Below are positions 1 to 11,099 of a stretch of 64,000 bases of DNA, one piece after another; within the stretch, counting starts at the first letter, position 1, and every line of letters begins with the position of its first letter. A program made the translations under genes and the position numbers. This DNA comes from Dermacentor variabilis (taxonomy: Eukaryota; Arthropoda; Arachnida; Ixodida; Ixodidae): NCBI RefSeq assembly GCF_050947875.1, contig NC_134572.1, positions 127,472,605-127,536,604 of the forward strand, written 5' to 3'. Below the pieces are notes generated by a model that saw only the letters and a program-made list of their open reading frames with translations, had not been told where the DNA came from and made no database searches.

Positions 1-847
1 ATAAGTCGTAACGGCAAATTGTGTTGCACTTCGTTCGACAAGTAGCAAAATGTAGGCAACGCACAAAACAAAAACAAAGAAGCTACCGATACCAGGGCAC
101 CAGACAGGACCTTTTGATTGCAAGCTCATCCACTTGGATACAAATCAGTCATTATGTTTAGACAACCTACATTGAACCATTGCAGGTTGTGTTTTTTTTT
201 TTTTTTTGTACAAGATGCAGGAACACGTCGAATGTGAATGGAAATTGAAAATAAGCACGCCAAAATTATGAGTAGTAGGTTTACCAACAAGAAAGAAATC
301 ATCGCTGAGAACCAGGCAAGTCCAATATACCGTAAGAGCGCACATACGCTATGCGGACTTTAACTACGTTATATGCTCGTGTAAGGCCCTCACTCTTTAT
401 TTCAGAATTTCTGACGGCAGGCTTTTAGCTGGGCAAAGACAAACTGCAACAAAATGTTGGACAGCGTAAAAAAGCCTAGTTAAATATAATGGAGATAAAA
501 CGATTGCTCCGTGCAAAATTTTTCGTTTGAAATACGAGCGGGAGCATACCAAAACGGTCGCAAAAATAGCCGCTTATGATACCGAAACTGTAACATAAAA
601 CCGCCACTACCGCTCACTCGAAATGGCTCATGAACACGGTGCTAATGAGTCACGACATAACGCGCGCCTTCTTGGCATGATTTCGCACAGTCTTGGAGGC
701 CACGCTTCTGCGTAGCGTAGATACTACAGCCGCCGCGAGGTGCCGTGACGGGCCCTCTCCTCGTGAGAGACAAGCAGACTTCCGCGGGCTCTGACTGCCT
801 GCCCGCGGCACGAATCGTCTGTTTAGGTGCTGTTTAAAAGCTGATGG

Positions 848-851
<4 letters not shown>

Positions 852-878
<27 letters not shown>
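852..878. repeat. (AT)n microsatellite
   Basis: About 13 uninterrupted AT units. Confidence 0.9.
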
Positions 879-1891
879 GTATTACTAACTCTGAAGCTTT
901 ATCAACAGGGGTTCAGTGTTATATAGTACTTTAAAGCAAATTTAACCCAAGTCAAATTTCTTTGCAGTTGGACTATAAGCATCGAACTTCGCTCAGACTG
1001 CTTTGCAAAATAACATATGCAACCGCTGGCGGCGAACTAGGAACTTATTTACAGACGCCAATGGCTGTTTCCGACATGTACGGTACCGCGAAAATGTCCG
1101 AAATATTACGAGTCCGAAAAAGCGAATCTCATGGGTTGGTAAAATCAATCTTGTTATATTGTAGACCGTCCATGCACACGAGAAAATAAGTGTTGTGCTC
1201 CCTTAGAATAAAGCTTAATTTAAATTTCGTGATGACCGAGCTCGCAGATGCGTATGGCGTTCACACATCGCGCAGCCCGACGTCTGGCGTGGGTCGTTGC
1301 GAAGTGCAGATATAGTACACGCGACCTTCATCTAGCCGCGTTCCGTTTGCACAGTGTTGCGCAAAATCCGTTAGGAGGTTTACTTGTTTTACGCCCCTTC
1401 GCGAACTTCCGCCGTTCCTTCCGTATAGGCACGCACACGTACTTGGTATACACGTTCGCGGCAGTTGCGGGCCAATCGCTCGCAGATCGAAACTCCACTT
1501 CGCGCACGCGTCCGTCAGACTAGCCTCTGCACGTGACATCGCGCCTCACTGACCGTGTGGTCTACTAGTACAAACGTTTTAAGGGCGAACTTCCCGCATC
1601 GGCTTGCCGCTTGCCGCAACCGCCAGCTAGGCCTAGCGAGTCCCTCGGCGCTGCTTCATCGGAGTCGGCCGACAAAGTTGGGGTTTGGTGCCTTTTGCGG
1701 GATACGGTCATGATAATGCTGTTGTCGAAAGGACAAATAGTGTCATCGTGTAGCGGCTTGCGGAAATTCACCAGCAGCCGCAGGTATCCGCGGACGCTTA
1801 GGAAAACACTTTCCTACTAATTTTCCGCGCTGCAAAGAGGGGATGCGGGCCTTACACGAGGATGTGCCTTACACGACTAAATACGCAGACG

Positions 1892-1930
1892 CTTGTCTGC
1901 CTGGATGCCTAAGCTATCTAGGCAGACAAG
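1892..1930. repeat. Inverted repeat, 11-bp stem
   Basis: CTTGTCTGCCT at 1892-1902 pairs perfectly with AGGCAGACAAG at 1920-1930 across a 17-nt loop. No flanking gene explains it. Confidence 0.6.
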
Positions 1931-4231
1931 CCAGGTAGATGGATATCTGCTCTTGTTTTGTTCTTGCATGCGATGAAAATGAAGCACAAAAGGGGAAAAA
2001 AATAGATCATCCACACGGCTGCAAATCCCGACCTGGCGAAGCATATGACACCTCTGAAATAGAAGTGCACTAACTTTTCACTAAGTGTGGGCAACCGACA
2101 TGTCTTTGTGAAGGTATTTGTACTTGTGTCCCATATTTCTGAGAAGATTGTTCGTCATGTGCTCGCGATAATCCTCACTCCATGCGATATTATCAAATGA
2201 GCAACTGAATAAACATCTGTGATGAAGAAAAGTCAGGCCTTTAGGAGTCCACTTGCACAATAGCTAAGAATTATAGTAAATTGTAAGCTCCTGAAATGTG
2301 TAGCCAAAAATCTCCTTTGCTAGACATTGTCAAAATTCGATTTGTGGGTCACCGATTGCGCTCATCTTCCCGTCTTCGAGTGGCCTGAGGAGATACGCAG
2401 CCCAGTACATTTCTTGTGGTACAGCAACCATTACCGCGAGGGTTCAGCGCAAAGGTTCCCCTTAAGCGTTTTGAACAAGTCTAGCTCGTCAATGCGATAC
2501 TAGCAAGCTTTGATTCGGAAGAGCTAAGCTCATGCAAAGCAAACCTCGCCCACGGCAGTATTACCGTCTTCGAAGCTAATTGGACAAACGGAGCGCGTCC
2601 AGTTAGTCTTTATTTGACCGCAAAGATGGCAGCACAGTGCGATTGCTCGAAAGCGGCGTTATTGCACTGTTTGTGTCCAACTGTATAATCTGCAGCACAT
2701 CTTAAGCGTGCGAAGGCACTGTACTGTTTGTAGCAATGACTTATACACCTACTATATTGCTTTGTGAAGAGGTAAAACGAGGGTTCTACGCGTAGAGTAG
2801 GATGTAAATTTGTAAGGACAAAGAGTATTTCGAAAAAAAAGAGAAACTTGAAAACAAGCCGTAAAGAACCAAGACACGGTAACCTTTCGTCAGCATAATG
2901 AAACGCTGAAGGCGTTAAATGCGTACTAACCGGGAAAAGATAGGCTGGACAAAGACCAGCGGTAACTTCCAGCTGAGGTTTTATTATCAGCCCTTGTCCT
3001 GTCTACGTTCGCGTTTAAGCTATCCGGGGTACGCTCACTACAATGAATCACCAGGGGGCCCGAACAGCCACCCTGTTATGTACAACAACTTATTTTATGG
3101 GACGGTACTGTTCATTAGGTCATGTAGAGGCGGTGCAACTAGCCACGTAAGGAATCGCCTTGTTCACCACTGTAGGCATGCGCGCACTGTACTGTCTCTA
3201 AGGTAGCATTCGAGAATGCAGGTCTCTCATTATTGATGTTTACAGTGTGTCCTTACACTGTGTGTGCACGTTTTGGTCAAAAGTAATAGTGATAGACGAA
3301 CTTGTAAACGATAACCAACATGTAAACGGAGGTGGAGGAAGGCAGTTAAGCTCGGCCGCTACACGATTTTCTTAAACGTTCGGATATCTTTATATGTAAA
3401 TTATTTATGGCTGAGCCACCGCGAGTGGTGACAGTGTGGCCGTGGTCAGCCTTGCAGTGTAAAATAAAGCACAGAGCATTACGACGGCACTACCCCTTCA
3501 ACAATGTACATCGCCGTGACCCATTGCACGTGTTATATTCGTACAGTTATAATTGCAAATCTGCGGTGTTTGCACATTCTCTCACCATACATGAAAACAC
3601 CAGAAAATATAGGCAGATGTTACGTAATACGTCATTTTCTACATGCCTAAATCTATCGTATTATGAAAACAGCATTTTTACTGCTTCTACCTTATCGGTG
3701 ACTCTGTCGTGAACAAAGTATCTTATTTGGTATCATCAAACGACTCCCTTCATGTTCCATTGTTCCGGCTTGCTTTCAGAACTTCGGCACTGAATGGGCT
3801 TAACGTAGCGCGAATAAAAGACACGACAAAAGAAGACACAATAACACACACGGTGCTTACTGAGACTAGCGTACGCAAGAAAAACAGCCAAGTTTTACTA
3901 ATAAGCGAAGACTTTCAGAATTGGCACTGTCTGGACTTGTTGGTTCAGGATAAGGACAAATTGGAGCAGAGGAACAGAAACGGGCAGAAAAAGATGACAG
4001 ACGAGCGTTAACTTCCTCTGTCGACTCCTTTATGTGCGTCTGTAACTTTCTGACCTAAAACGTGTCTTGGTAAAAACTTCCAGGATAATCACAAGGCAAG
4101 TGCAAGGCGTACTCTTTCTTTTATGCACAAGAAGTCAAGTAAAAATTACTGCGGGAAATCCTTAGTGGGACATATCAGCTAGTGTGGGAGCATTCATTCC
4201 AGTCGATCATCTTGCACACACGTGTCTCTTT

Positions 4232-4774
4232 TGATGCGAAAGCATCAAATGGCCCATTGAACGAAAAAGAAACAACAGGTGTCTGTAGCAGAGAAACTGC
4301 ACCTAAATTCCCATTGGTTTCGATGCCCCGTCACGAGTGCGCCTCGACATAGCAGAGCGGGCGAAACGGTGTTGCGTGAGGGAAGAGGGCGTCTCCGCGA
4401 CGCCATGTCACCAGCGCGCATCTAAGGAGCAGATACGGCGACGCGACGCCGCGGGGCGACATGGCTTGTCGTCAACAAGGCGGTCACGTGACGCACGCGT
4501 GAGGGTGCCGTCGTCTCTCTCATGGAAGCAGGCGCGCGGTCCGTCTCTCTCTCTCTCACCGAGACTAACTGCTGCGTGCACCTGGCGGCCTTGGTGACCG
4601 CTGCTGCTTCCTCGGTATCTCGTCGCGCAGGACGTCGGTGGCATGCAGTGTTGGGACCGCGAGTTGCTGATGCTTGCTGACTCGGGCAGCGCGTTCCGCT
4701 ACAGTAAATTACTCGCAGCGCAAAACTTACACCTGTCCGCGGCGTTCAAATGGGCATTAATGCCTTCGCATTCA
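4232..4774. mobile_element. MITE-like element with imperfect terminal inverted repeats
   Basis: The left end (TGATGCGAAAGCATCAAATG...) and the reverse complement of the right end (TGAATGCGAAGGCATTAATG...) match over about 30 bp with a few gaps. The 540-bp interior is GC-rich with a CT run and has no transposase frame. Similar GCGAAAGCATT motifs recur at about 47.96 kb. It is probably a non-autonomous element. Confidence 0.55.
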
Positions 4775-4799
4775 CAGCTCGCATGAATTGCTTAGGGGC

Positions 4800-5330
4800 C
4801 TCAGATTTTATTACCCTTGTTAATCTTCATTGGGCTAAGTAATGTAATCCCACTTAATCTTAATGAGGCTTAACTTATCTTAATTGTCATTATTATTATC
4901 CTAGTTAATCTTGTTTGGGCTTAATGTAATCGCAATTATTCATCATTAGGCCTAAATTATCTTAAACACCATTAATTTGTCCTCACTAGCCGAATTCAAT
5001 TTGATGGTAATCAAGCGAAATAAGGCTTAATCAATACTAAGGACCCTTATTTATTCTTGATGAGGCTTAATCATCCTTAATTACTCTTGATCTGGAAAAT
5101 CTAGGCTATAATAATTTTAATTAGCATCTATATTCTTAATTACCCTCAATTAATTATAGTTATGCAAATGTAATTCCATCGTATTCAGCCTCCATTAGAC
5201 TTCCTTGGCCTTCATTAGTCTTAAGAGTCTTGTTTAGGCTTAAATAACTGCATTGTAATTTAACTTACTAGCCTTTAAGTAACCTTAGTTACTCTTAATA
5301 CCTCTTCAGTACTCACAATATATAGTCAGA
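4800..5330. repeat. Degenerate AT-rich tandem repeat (GGCTTAAT/CTTAATTA family)
   Basis: Many imperfect copies of short motifs such as TTAATCTT, AGGCTTAA and CTTAATTA with variable spacing and no coding frame. It looks like a decayed satellite or expanded low-complexity tract. Confidence 0.6.
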
Positions 5331-5374
5331 GTCATAACTTTCAGTAGGCATATCTAGTCATAAGGCACTCTCAT

Positions 5375-5445
5375 ATATACCTCCATGGGTCCCCATGGAG
5401 GTATATCGCATCGTATCGATGCGATATCGTATCGTATCGTATCAC
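5375..5445. repeat. Near-perfect hairpin followed by ATCGT-type repeats
   Basis: The arms 5375-5389 and 5392-5406 are perfectly complementary (ATATACCTCCATGGG) around a 2-nt loop. Immediately after them come a GCATCG-TAT-CGATGC hairpin and several (ATCGT) units up to about 5443. Confidence 0.75.
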
Positions 5446-5541
5446 GCGTTACAGACAGACGGACAAACTTATTTCCGAGGTAAGTAGCGCTAGAATGCGT
5501 ACACATTAAAAAATGCGACAAGCATAAAAGTAGAAGTATAC

Positions 5542-5678
5542 GTGCCTTCAAGAAAAACGCTTGCCAGAAGCCGAAATATGTTTTCCTTTAACCTGTAAAA
5601 GAACTTTAAGCGAGAGCCTGGAGCCAGGGACAGGATGATTGCGAATGCGATGAGAGATCCAAGAAGGAGCATCCAGAC
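5542..5678 (-). CDS. Ionotropic receptor exon: membrane segment M1 and pore region
   Basis: Acceptor CGCACTTCCAG, phase 0; likely donor AC|GTATAC, phase 2. It reads VWMLLLGSLIAFAIILSLAP then RLKFFYRLKENIFRLLASVF. It has one clear hydrophobic helix after VW, and an amphipathic loop with FRLLASVFLEG that matches the re-entrant pore of insect and tick ionotropic receptors. The join with the 8646 exon gives SVFGAE-VWMLLL, the expected S1 to M1 transition. The following exons (M2, M3, S2) were not identified below 5542. Confidence 0.6.
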
Positions 5679-8645
5679 CTGGAAGTGCGATGTATATCAA
5701 GAGAAAAAAAAACAGTATCTGAAATATGTCATTGACGGGCATAGATACACAGGGAGAAATATGTTTGGGACGTTCTCACACCAAACCGCAAACCATTAGG
5801 CCAGCCCAACTAATGTTTTCTGAAGTACTGCTCATGTAATTCGGAGGATGTTATCATAGGCAACAAACTGGCTGACGATGTTGCGCTCTAAGGGGGAAAG
5901 AAACAAGGGGCCCTATGATGTAAACTATCTAAATCTGTTTTTATTCCAATTTTCTTAGCTAAAACTTACGTAACTGCTGACGCAAGCTTAGGGCGGTGAC
6001 CCGCAGCGTTGTCTCAACAGCCCAATAAAACGCTCTCCTCGTCCATAGGAGGTTCTTTGTTCGCTTTCAAAGCGAATAACATTTTTTGGACAGAGAAGTC
6101 TTTGTTACCTAATTGGTTGACAAAAGGCGAGGAGCATGTTCAAGTGCAGAGGGTTTCGATGGTGTCGAGCCAGCGCAGTGAAAATAGGTAACCGTATGAA
6201 GAGGGTGGTGCTGGCGTCTGTAATTGGTGCACTTCTCCTTACTTAGCTTGCGCTGACTGCTCGAAAATCGTGGCGGTGTGCAATGGGAGGTTAAGAATGC
6301 CGCTAAAGCGGATCCCCAGCAAGGAATAGTTGCCCGAGCGATGGCGCATACACGTAGAAAGGGTTAGATAACGTTTTACTTTCACGCAAAAAAGGTTTGT
6401 TATACGGAAATAAATCCATGCTCACCGGCAGGTGCGAGTAGCGATTGCCTCGGCGATCGGCCGGCAGCTATCTGTTATGCCTTTCAGAACGGAGCAACCT
6501 CTGGCTATTCATAAAAAAAAATTATTTTGTTCGGCATATTTTTGCATCTTTAACGCGTGCACGTTTCTTTGACGCGGTGAGATTTAGCGGTTTTGTGACG
6601 TCACATGACAGGCAGGTGAAATGGTCGCAGCCTGGAAACTTTAGACCATAGAAGAGGGGTAATGGCTACAAGGTGTCGAATCAGGAATAATAATTTTTTG
6701 TTCGGTTTAATCATGCCTAATCAGTGTATGCACGTCATATCAGATGGGGAGCTATCGCGGTTTCTGTGACGTCGCTTGACAGATAGGCGAAGTTGGCGGT
6801 GGCCCGAAAATTTTTTTACCAATCCTGGAGGGCTGATTGGAGAATTGGAACAGAAAAGTTTGGAATAGCTTTACATTACAGCGCCCCAGAACACGTACCT
6901 GTTATGACGGTAGGCTCAATTAAGTAGTGCACAAGGGTCATTTTCTTTCATGTAGTATGAAATTATGTTCCCTACAGGAGACCTAGAACAGGCTTCTCTG
7001 ACATCAAAGCTTAATTCTTGTGAGCATAACACGCAGGTTTCCTTTGTGAACTTGGGATTGTTATTCAATTTCGGCAGTAATTTATTGTAGTACCTTGTAT
7101 CCCCACCGGTGCAATGAAGGTAAAGAAATATAATAATATACCTAAATTATTGTGCTCTCTTTACAATTATAACATGTTTTCTCAAGACCTCTGAAGCAAA
7201 TTTCTGTCTTTTTTTTCTGCAGAAGAAAATAGCAAAAGAAGAGAGACCTTGTATGCTACCTACGCTATTATCGCGTTCGCATGGCGTGCCACAGGCTGCC
7301 GATGACAGCAAATAATGTGATATTGTTATCATACATAGAGATATTCTTTAGATATTTACCTTAAGATTATTGCAGTGATCAGCTAGTGGCGACCTTTCCT
7401 TTCGTGGTTTATAGACATGATTCTGCTATCTCTACATATTTATTGTATGACTAAAAGAGACACTTTAGCACCGGTATTTACAGTGGTAAGCGGAGCCCGT
7501 CGCTCTCTTCGTCTTTCGAGGTTTCATTCACTGGCGAAGTTAATCTGCAATCAGAATAAATCTATTGTCCAGGGGCAGGATGCGTTATAATTCTGATTTG
7601 TGTTTACCTTAAAAAAAAGAACATCCCAATTCACAAGAGCATATTAGTGGACGTGCAGAACGAGGGAGCAATCAACCTGCTAGTTCAGACACCGTGTTTC
7701 TTTTTCTGCGCAAAGTATGATGTCGGTGTTTTGTATGTCCATCAATAAGTTTTTTTTTTGTATTTGGGGTCTACTTACAACACGCAGCATCCTAAATAAA
7801 GGGTATATTGAGCGACCTAAACACCACATTGATTCTTTCTTTCTCCAGTAATTAAAACACTTTTAATTGTATAATTTGCATATTTCATTGCTTCCAAGAG
7901 CCCAGGAGCTTAGAAAAAATTTGGTTGAGCACCGATGAGGCGCAGTTATCTCTGATAAAACAACAAATTCCTCAACAGGATATAAGAAAAGCCCGACGAT
8001 TTTGCGCGAACTGTTCATAACTAAGAAATAAGCCTTGTTCAGTGCGACTCTTTAAAATACTGAAATTTGTTAGTTTTCGGCAGTTTTGGGTTTGTGTAGA
8101 GGCTGCAAGCCTCGTTGACGCTCGTTTATACGCTTACATTAATGCTTAAAATTTGACAGTTTGTTTAAATGACCAAGTCTTGTTTCAATGATTTCTGCAA
8201 GTTTTTGTGTTACATCGCCACGTTCTCCACACGTCCACCTAGACTAGTTACAGTTAGTAGCATTTAGGCAAGGTAGAGAAAGTAAAAAGCGTTTACTTCG
8301 TTTAAATTTAAAAAATAGCTATGTGTGCGGCCAGCTTTCAGCGAAGACGACAGTCAAGGCACTTTTGTTTACGTTTACGCTTTCATGAAAATTATAATGT
8401 TGATTTTTTTCTTACAGCTTTTATTGTTGGAAAACCTTGTGGTCTTTTGGATGCTGAAATAAGAATTTACCATGCTTTCTACTTGTGTTTCCACGTGTAT
8501 GCCAGTGTTTCGACGCATAGAGATGGCGAGTGTCCCTTTGCCTAATTAATCATTTGTTCCAAACTTTCCGTAACCGATGCCCCTTACAGGAACTGTGCAA
8601 TAAATTGCAAAGACGAACTCTTATAGTTCGTATGGCAGCACGCAC
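5679..8645 (-). other. Intron of the ionotropic receptor gene with a decayed tandem duplication
   Basis: Sequence between the two receptor exons. A segment at about 6520-6650 recurs at about 6690-6828 with shared landmarks (TTGTTCGG, GCACGT, GCGGTTT.TGTGACGTC.C.TGACAG, CCTGGAAA/CCCGAAAA). No other gene was recognised. Confidence 0.4.
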
Positions 8646-8813
8646 CTCTGCGCCAAACACAGAGAACGAGCTGGCGACGCTGGTCTGCTGGACGGTGTCC
8701 TTGCTGAAGCCTCCGACGATTATGAAGTCTTCGTACCACAAGGTGTCGCTGGGTTCGGCCACCTCGTTCCGCTCTGCTGTTGGGCTGTAGAGGACGAAGG
8801 ACACGTCGCACTC
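8646..8813 (-). CDS. Ionotropic receptor exon: end of ligand-binding S1 lobe (partial gene)
   Basis: An exon of 56 codons, phase 0 at both ends, acceptor CACTGCCCAG, donor GAG|GTGCGT. It begins ECDVSFVLYSPTAERNEVAE and ends SSFSVFGAE. Known: in ionotropic glutamate receptors the S1 lobe has a (E/C)(A/C)D(V/I)....(T/S)..R...V.F/S.P pattern and then leads to the first membrane segment. The next exon down supplies that segment in the matching phase. The gene would be a chelicerate ionotropic receptor used in chemosensing or related signalling. The N-terminal exons would lie upstream (above 8813) and were not found. Confidence 0.58.
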
Positions 8814-9915
8814 CTGGGCAGTGGCGAGTGAGCAGGTTAGAGATCCTAGGGGTTGTCCTTAAGGTGTTCATATTGAGAGAGGAAGAGCTCCAGCACTTCA
8901 GCGACGCTGGCCGACCGAACGTTTTATTTAACAACGTGCGAATATGAAAACCTAAACGAATGTGAACCTAAAGACGAATATTAAAACCTATGATGATTAA
9001 TATTAACGTGTTAAAATAACGAAGTCTCGACTTGGCTCTCAAAGTGCTCAATCACCTCATGCAAGGGCAAGGAAAACTCAAATAAGAGAGAGTGGAGAGT
9101 GAACACATGTACTGAATCGGAACTGATTTTCATTCATGAGTGCGTGCAATGAAAGCATGAGAATTTCATGTAAAGGACGATATCGGGCTTCGATTAGTTA
9201 ATTTTATGAGAAAATAGATTTCGTTCACTCGCCAACCATGTTCGGCTCGCCATAGCAAGATTTATGCTACCAGAAACGTGGCAGTGAAGCCTTCTCGAAC
9301 AATTTTTACCATCCAGTCTTTTTCAACCTTTACCTAAGTTTTCGCACATGGGTGTTCATGCATCGCACGCTCGATGGAACGGAACCATTGCGGCTGATAG
9401 TCAAACAGGCGAAGCTAACTCTTCACATACGTGGGTTATGTAAATGCGTTACTGCCTGAAAAATAAAACACTATTAATACGCGTAAATACTCTGCTCTCT
9501 TTGCTATGAGTCAACATCACTTCTGTCACTCCTATCTAGGCTCCTAAGACTTGTGCCCCCGCTTTTGAACAGACGTGAAGTAACCGTCTCTCAATACAAT
9601 AATAATTTTTGTGTTCTCTTCAAGGCCACCACGGCTCTGTGGGAAAGACCGGTTGGATTTTGCTTGACTGAGACACTAGAGGGAGGAAGAGGTCCACTAA
9701 CACCAAATGATAGAAGCGTTTAATCAAGCTTTTCGACATTTTTTAATATTTAAGACTAATAGTGAGTTATTCACCGTTGTCATTTAAGTGAACTACAATA
9801 GCATTCCTGTTTTCTTACAAAGACGAGGTATTATTCGGCGGTATGAACGTTCGCGTTCTTTAAAGTAACAGGAAATCCGCGATTAGCAATCATGTGTGCT
9901 ACTCTTACTTATTTC
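8814..9915. other. No gene recognised
   Basis: Sequence upstream of the receptor exon on the minus strand. The missing S1 exons could lie here or further upstream, but no stretch with the right motifs was seen. Confidence 0.4.
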
Positions 9916-9919
9916 CTTT

Positions 9920-10071
<152 letters not shown>

Positions 10072-10094
10072 TCATTTATTTGACCTTTTCCCCA

Positions 10095-11090
10095 CTCCTG
10101 TACCTGTACGTCAGCATCTTCGAGCTCTTTACCGACCAGCAAGCCGTGGCCTATATCCTTCACCTCGCCGAGCCCTGAGAAAAAGTAAATGTGTGAGCGA
10201 ACACCAGCAGTGTGTGTTCGGGGTCCGTCACACGTAGAGAACACCTTAACGATGCCGACGCACTTTCGGGACCTGTATTAACATCAGAGCAAGACAATAT
10301 CATGTAACTATGCTGCGGGGACGAAGCGATGAACTGAAGTTCTGCGAGAAGTTGGTCATCTCTGAATCAATGGCGCCTCGAATATTGAAACCTTAGCATT
10401 AACTCCCTGTAGTGTGACCCACACAATGGGTTCTGGTGATCCTATTACAAAATCCTGCAGCATCTTGATTGAAAAAATGTGAAAGACGAGGTCCAGCGCT
10501 ACGTCCAGTCTTGCCATAAAAATCAACTCCACAAACCAAGAACCTCCACAGAATCGACGAGCTTATCCGACCTCAGCAAACGACACACCATTTGAAATCG
10601 TCCACGGGGATATCACATTACTCAAGGAAAATACTACATTAATAAGAAGAATACTCCTTTCTAGCAGGAATAGATCGCTGCGCTAGAATAGCGGCTGAAC
10701 GATCTGTAATGCCAGACACAAACAGTTTGATTGCTCTTTTAAGCCGATATATTTGAGAATATGTAAACAATGATATCAGGAAATGATCCAGCTTTTGTAA
10801 GCCAGTGTATCCAAGAATGGGCCAGCGACCAAGGAGTCATTTTGCCACACTACGCGCCGTACCACTCTTCAGGCGATGGCATGGCCGAGAGAGTATTACT
10901 GGACTGGACGCAGTTTGTTTTCGTCTATTCACGCTATCAATGCTTCTTTAAGACTGCCGTTGCTCACCACAAGAAATCGCACATTGCAAGCATTGGCGGT
11001 AGCCCATATTTCGTAGCGTTTGAAGATGCACTGGTGCTTCCCGATGATCAAGAGCTCGTTATACCTTGGCGCCTTCAATTGTGCAAGTAG
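10095..11090 (+). pseudogene. Ty3/gypsy retrotransposon relic: RNase H to integrase
   Basis: Decayed plus-strand coding sequence. At 10113-10240 it reads FELFTDQQAVAYIL and, in another frame, REHLNDADALSG, which are the RNase H / connection landmarks (TDQ.AV..., ...NDADALSR). At about 10480-10540 is VQSCHKNQLHK, from the integrase zinc finger. At 10770-11090 is NDPAFVS...EWASDQGV...SAPYH-like YAPYHSSGDGMAER, the integrase core with its DDE-type landmarks. Frameshifts and stops separate these blocks, so the copy is dead. Proline-rich frames to about 11815 may be the integrase tail. Confidence 0.7.
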
Positions 11091-11099
11091 AGGGAAAAT

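Larger units (their letters stand above)
1..4231. other. No gene recognised; simple repeats and one hairpin
   Basis: Both strands carry only short open frames (up to about 100 codons) without recognisable motifs. There is a T tract at about 191-207, an (AT)n microsatellite at 852-878 and an 11-bp inverted repeat at 1892-1930. Any remaining exons of the ionotropic receptor (M3 and S2) would be expected here on the minus strand, but none could be supported. Confidence 0.5.

Noticed and set aside
1248..1539. Overlapping 91-92-codon frames on both strands near 1.3-1.5 kb
   Set aside because: Mirror-image frames in a GC-richer patch without motifs. Neither could be tied to the receptor gene.
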